Assembly (NCBI RefSeq): GCF_016811075.1
Contig: NZ_JAFBGL010000002.1
Span: 455,050 to 519,049 of the forward strand
Length of the DNA stretch: 64,000 bases
Direction of reading: 5' to 3'
DNA from: Oceaniferula flava
Lineage (GTDB): Bacteria; Verrucomicrobiota; Verrucomicrobiia; Verrucomicrobiales; Akkermansiaceae
The notes beneath the pieces were generated by a model. It had not been told where the DNA came from and searched no databases. It saw only the letters and a list, made by a program, of their open reading frames with translations. How positions within the stretch are numbered: position 1 is the first letter of the stretch; every line of letters starts with the position of its first letter. The position numbers were made by a program, and so were the translations under genes. Below are positions 60,776 to 64,000 of the stretch, one piece after another.

Positions 60776-61092
60776 CAAATGCATATAATGAAGCTAACTT
60801 TGAAGCCGAGGTTCTGAAATCAGACAAACCTGTGCTTGTGGACTTTTGGGCAGAATGGTGTGGTCCTTGTAAAATGATCTCTCCGCTCATCGATCAACTG
60901 GCTGAGGCTGTCGAAGGCACCGCCAACGTCGGTAAAGTGGAAGTTGACACCAATCAAGCGCTGGCCGCCAAGTATGGTGTGCGTTCCATCCCTTGCCTCC
61001 TGTTCTTCAAGGATGGTGAAGTGAAGGAAACCATCACAGGTGCCAATGTCACTCTGGATCAGTTGAAATCCACCCTCGAAGGTCTCGCCTAA
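60772..61092 (+). CDS. trxA: Thioredoxin
   Basis: The 106-residue protein is a classical thioredoxin: PVLVDFWAEWCGPCKMISP with redox Cys30 and Cys33, VDTNQALAAKYGVRSIPCLLFFKDG with the cis-proline, and LDQLKSTLEGLA at the end. It reduces protein disulfides in the cytoplasm with electrons from thioredoxin reductase. An extra Cys (RSIPCLLFF) follows the cis-proline, where many thioredoxins have Thr. The VanZ-like gene follows after 36 bases. Confidence 0.96.
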   Translation: MANAYNEANFEAEVLKSDKPVLVDFWAEWCGPCKMISPLIDQLAEAVEGTANVGKVEVDTNQALAAKYGVRSIPCLLFFKDGEVKETITGANVTLDQLKSTLEGLA

Positions 61093-61128
61093 TCCGCGAA
61101 CCCTCATCGAACATTCACAAGATCACCG

Positions 61129-61620
61129 ATGCGAAATCCATTTTCCATGGTGATCGACTTTTCAGCCGCGTGGCTTCCTCGGAAGTCCGCGGCTTATTTG
61201 TGCCTGTATGTCGCCTGGCTGGTGACGCTGTGGTTCCTCTCGGCAGGAAACCCGGGACCGAAAGAGGGGCCGGAAATTCCCCATTTGGATAAGATTGCCC
61301 ACTTCGGCTATTTCTTCGGCGGCGGTGGACTGCTCACGGGGTATTTGGCCTTGCGCCGACCGTGGACATCACGCTTTCCTTGGCGAGTATTCCTCTGCGT
61401 TGTGCTCGTTGGCACCGTGGTTGGTCGCTTGGACGAGTATCATCAGACATTTACTCCCGGCCGAACCGGCAATGACAATTACGACTGGCTGGCTGATATT
61501 TTAGGCACGCTGGTCGGCTTCTGGGTGATGATTCGCTGGGTGCTTCCCAGGCTGATGGCGCGGAAAAAGCGGTCGTCTGAGGCTTTAGAAGCAGAAATTG
61601 TCGCGAATACCCTTGACTGA
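61129..61620 (+). CDS. VanZ-like membrane protein
   Basis: The 163-residue protein has several membrane helices (YLCLYVAWLVTLWFLSAG, ALRRP-flanked segment, WRVFLCVVLVGTVVG, WLADILGTLVGFWVMIRWVL). It also has the family-typical PHLDKIAHFGYFF and the acidic RLDEYHQTFTPGRTGNDNYDWLADILGT. VanZ relatives are linked to teicoplanin resistance in enterococci, but most, as probably here, are of unknown function. It probably shares a transcript with trxA. Confidence 0.82.
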   Translation: MRNPFSMVIDFSAAWLPRKSAAYLCLYVAWLVTLWFLSAGNPGPKEGPEIPHLDKIAHFGYFFGGGGLLTGYLALRRPWTSRFPWRVFLCVVLVGTVVGRLDEYHQTFTPGRTGNDNYDWLADILGTLVGFWVMIRWVLPRLMARKKRSSEALEAEIVANTLD

Positions 61621-61718
61621 TAGTCGCTGGAGTGTATTTCTCCCCGCCCACAAGCAGCGCATTACTGTGTTGCCGCGATGTATCAGCAATTAATTTTCAG
61701 ACTTAACTTTTTAGAACA

Positions 61719-61982
61719 ATGGCCAGAGTATGCAGTATCAGAGGTTCCCGTGTCCGTGTCGGTGGTAGAATTCACCGTTCCGGTCTCGCGAAGAAGAAGG
61801 GTGGTATCGGACGTCACGTCACCAAGGTCGTGAAACGCACCGTTTCTCCCAACCTGCACACCAAGCGCATCTACGTTCCAGAACTGGGTCGCACTGTGAA
61901 AGTCAAATTGAGCGCCAAGGCGATCAAGACCATCAACAAAAACGGCGCATTCGCCACGCTGAAGAAGGCCGGGTTGATCTAA
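61719..61982 (+). CDS. rpmB: Ribosomal protein bL28
   Basis: The 87-residue basic protein starts MARVCSIRGSRVRVGGRIHRSG and contains the L28 hallmarks: NLHTKRIYVPELGRTVKVKLSAKAIKTINKNG. One Cys is present and no CxxC pairs, so it is a zinc-free form. It is a component of the 50S subunit. rpmG does not adjoin. A strong terminator follows. Confidence 0.93.
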   Translation: MARVCSIRGSRVRVGGRIHRSGLAKKKGGIGRHVTKVVKRTVSPNLHTKRIYVPELGRTVKVKLSAKAIKTINKNGAFATLKKAGLI

Positions 61983-62011
61983 CTCGACGACTTCATCGTT
62001 ATTGATTTTTG

Positions 62012-62040
62012 AAAACGACGGCATTCGTGCCGTCGTTTTT
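62012..62040 (+). terminator. Rho-independent terminator after rpmB
   Basis: AAAACGACGGCA and TGCCGTCGTTTT form a 12-bp stem around TTCG with T residues following, about 30 bases past the stop. The A-tract on the other side would also allow function in reverse. Confidence 0.92.
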
Positions 62041-62164
62041 GCGTCCCGATGGGGAGGACATAGCTTGTGTGTTCTCGTTATCTCGGGTAAAGATTCTGAC
62101 GCCAGAGCGACTTGGGCTGCCACCGCAGTGATTCCTTGTAGTTTCGGCACTTTCCAGAAAATCT

Positions 62165-63901
62165 ATGAAGCGCTTTTTGCCCTACTACAAATACCTCCTG
62201 CGCGTCAGGTGGCATTTCATCGCCGCCTTGATCGCCGGCGCCATCTTCGGAGCGGCCTCAGGGGCCGGTCTGCCGTGGATGATGAAAAAGGTGCTTCCCG
62301 AAGTCTTCGGACGCGGTGACGAGGTGCCTCTGATGGAGCTGCTCATGGTGGCGCTGATCATGCCGGCGGTATTTTTCGTCCGCGGCCTCAGCCAGTTTAT
62401 CAACAACTACCTGATCCAATACTGTGGCCTGCGAGTGCTGGAGTTCATTCAGGTGGATGTCTTTTCCCGCTTGCAAAAGCTGCCGCTGAAGTTTTTCCAA
62501 AAACATAAAAGTGGCGACCTGCTAAGCCGCCTGATGGGGGACACCCAGATGATGCGGATGGCCTTGGTGGAGATTTCCAACGATATCATCATTCAGCCGA
62601 TGCAGATGCTGGGAGCGCTTGGCTTCCTGATCTACATGTCGTCCCAGAAGAGCGAGTTCTTCTTCCTCTACATCTGTCTGGCAACCATTCCGCTCTGCGT
62701 CATGCCGATCCAGTTGATCGGAAAGAAGCTGTTCAAGAAGGCGAAGTCCGTGCAGGAGCAAACTGGTGATCTTACGGCCTCGGTGACCGATGGCTTGCAG
62801 GCGCCGATGGAAATCCGTTCGTACAACATGCAGGGCGGTATTGTGAGCACCTTCCAAAACCAAGTGATCCGCCTGTTCAAGGCGCGGATGAAGGTGGTGA
62901 AGTATGACAAAATGTTAGGGCCGACCATTGAGTTCGTTTCCGCCTGTGGCGTCGCCGTGGCCATCGTCTACGCCGGTCGCGCCGGCTTGGATTTTGAATC
63001 CGACATGATGCCGCTGCTGATGGCACTCTACATGTGTTACGATCCGATCAAGCGACTGGGTAAAATCCACACCAAGATTCAGCGGGGGAACGCATCGCTG
63101 GACAGGATCGAATACCTGCTGCACTACGAAGACGAACTGCCCGAGGCTGAGAAGCCTGTGCCCTTCGAGAACGTCAGCGGACGCATCCGCTTCGAGAACA
63201 TTCAATTCGCCTACGAGGACCAACTCGCGCTGGACGGCGTCGATTTGGAAATCCCTTCCGGTCAGGTGGTGGCTCTGGTCGGACCCAGCGGTGCCGGCAA
63301 GAGCACCTTCGCCAGCTTGATTCCGCGTTTCTACGATGTCAACGAGGGCTGCGTCTACGTCGATGGTCATGACGTCCGCGCCGTGCGCAAGAGCGACCTG
63401 AGAAGTGCCATTGCCGTCGTCTCCCAGCAGCCCGTCCTGTTCAATGCCACGGTGCTGGAAAATATCCGCATCGGTAATCCTGAGGCGAGCGATCTGGAGG
63501 TGATCGAAGCCGCGAAAAAGGCACATGCACACGATTTCATCGAGAAGACGCTGGACGATTCCTATCAGACCATGGTCGGGGAAAAAGGCACCCGTCTCTC
63601 CGGCGGCCAGCGTCAACGCATTGCCATCGCCCGCGCCTTCCTGAAGAATGCCCCCATCCTGATCCTGGACGAAGCCACCTCGGCACTCGATAGCGAGAGC
63701 GAGGCGAAGATCCAGCAGGCGCTGGAGGAGCTGGTCAAAGGGCGCACCACCTTCATCATTGCGCACCGCTTCAGCACCATCAAGATCGCCGACCGTATTT
63801 TGGTCTTCGATCAAGGGAAGATCGTGGCCGATGGCGCACACGCAGAGATCTACGATAGCAGCGGACTGTATCGCGACCTCTACGATCGCCAAAGCGGCTA
63901 G
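62165..63901 (+). CDS. ABC exporter half-transporter, MsbA-like
   Basis: The 578-residue protein fuses a six-helix type I exporter domain to an ATPase. The membrane part (~1-320) starts KRFLPYYKYLLRVRWHFIAALIAGAIFG; FFQKHKSGDLLSRLMGDTQMM is a typical coupling-helix region. The nucleotide domain has Walker A GPSGAGKST, the Q-loop VVSQQPVLFN, the signature LSGGQRQRIAIARAF, Walker B ILILDEATSALD and the switch His in FIIAHRFSTI. Homodimers of this type flip lipid A or related glycolipids in MsbA, but drug, peptide and polysaccharide exporters look alike. A role with the LptD of this window is possible, not shown. Confidence 0.88.
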   Translation: MKRFLPYYKYLLRVRWHFIAALIAGAIFGAASGAGLPWMMKKVLPEVFGRGDEVPLMELLMVALIMPAVFFVRGLSQFINNYLIQYCGLRVLEFIQVDVFSRLQKLPLKFFQKHKSGDLLSRLMGDTQMMRMALVEISNDIIIQPMQMLGALGFLIYMSSQKSEFFFLYICLATIPLCVMPIQLIGKKLFKKAKSVQEQTGDLTASVTDGLQAPMEIRSYNMQGGIVSTFQNQVIRLFKARMKVVKYDKMLGPTIEFVSACGVAVAIVYAGRAGLDFESDMMPLLMALYMCYDPIKRLGKIHTKIQRGNASLDRIEYLLHYEDELPEAEKPVPFENVSGRIRFENIQFAYEDQLALDGVDLEIPSGQVVALVGPSGAGKSTFASLIPRFYDVNEGCVYVDGHDVRAVRKSDLRSAIAVVSQQPVLFNATVLENIRIGNPEASDLEVIEAAKKAHAHDFIEKTLDDSYQTMVGEKGTRLSGGQRQRIAIARAFLKNAPILILDEATSALDSESEAKIQQALEELVKGRTTFIIAHRFSTIKIADRILVFDQGKIVADGAHAEIYDSSGLYRDLYDRQSG

Positions 63902-64000
63902 GCTCCCCGTAGCGAAGATTGAATGAGAAGGTAGTCGAGGCCGAGCCAACGGTTTCTGTAGAATGCTACCACCTTATGAACAATAGTATCAAACATCAGA

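Noticed and set aside
62915..63949. 344-codon minus-strand frame opposite the ABC exporter
   Set aside because: It covers the region coding for Walker A, signature and Walker B of the exporter on the other strand and has no recognisable domain.

Overview
The window is bacterial chromosome, most consistent with a free-living, probably marine member of the Verrucomicrobiota (order Verrucomicrobiales, near the Akkermansiaceae/Rubritaleaceae). Support for this: three short secreted proteins ending in PEP-CTERM anchors (Val-Pro-Glu-Pro-Ser-Ser, a hydrophobic stretch, then an Arg/Lys tail), a sulfatase, a GH109-type oxidoreductase-like glycosidase, an LptD-type outer-membrane assembly protein, a TonB receptor, bactofilins, a Bat operon, and a recA promoter carrying a near match to the LexA motif known from this phylum. 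The assignment rests on family content only; there is no rRNA gene. The single RNA gene seen is a tRNA-Ser(CGA). There is no CRISPR array, prophage or insertion sequence.

Layout, left to right. 1-6.5 kb: a truncated secreted metallopeptidase, aroB and nadA, a repeat-rich spacer, two bactofilins (one with zinc ribbons) and a TPR membrane protein, all on the minus strand. 6.6-10.6 kb: thiE, a PfkB sugar kinase, two secreted proteins and the tRNA. 10.7-21.2 kb: a secretin-like secreted protein, thrS lacking its TGS domain, infC starting at an AUA codon, a pair of L,D-transpeptidases, mtnP, cysteine synthase, leucyl aminopeptidase and a Wzz-like protein. 21.2-28.3 kb: nitroreductase and lptD, a YqjD/YqjE/YqjK-like stress-membrane trio, an MBL hydrolase and recA. 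28.5-39.4 kb: a secreted serine protease, a DCC1 protein and a seven-gene moxR-bat operon.

39.5-49.4 kb holds a PEP-CTERM protein, a phosphodiesterase-TPR-sulfotransferase fusion, a TonB receptor, a large HerA/DUF87-type ATPase and a LysM protein. Inside it, at 43.27-43.50 kb, lie two decayed gene ends, one of the ATPase and one of batE, joined through their interiors. This is the arrangement left by a tandem duplication of the batE-to-ATPase interval.

49.5-59.5 kb looks like a glycan-response region: a BlaI-type repressor, a BlaR1-like M56 peptidase whose sensor is a LamG-type domain, a PEP-CTERM protein, a SASA-type esterase, a sulfatase and a GH109-type enzyme. A related ACA-N4-TGT dyad lies upstream of both blaI and the PEP-CTERM gene, suggesting (by inference only) that the repressor controls both. 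59.8-64 kb: a Pro-rich repeat protein, a 25-residue membrane peptide, trxA with inverted repeats flanking its predicted promoter, a VanZ-like protein, rpmB and an MsbA-like ABC exporter. The candidates for new biology are the LamG-M56/BlaI sensor with its putative operators, the duplication scar, the triple-fusion sulfotransferase and the trxA promoter architecture.
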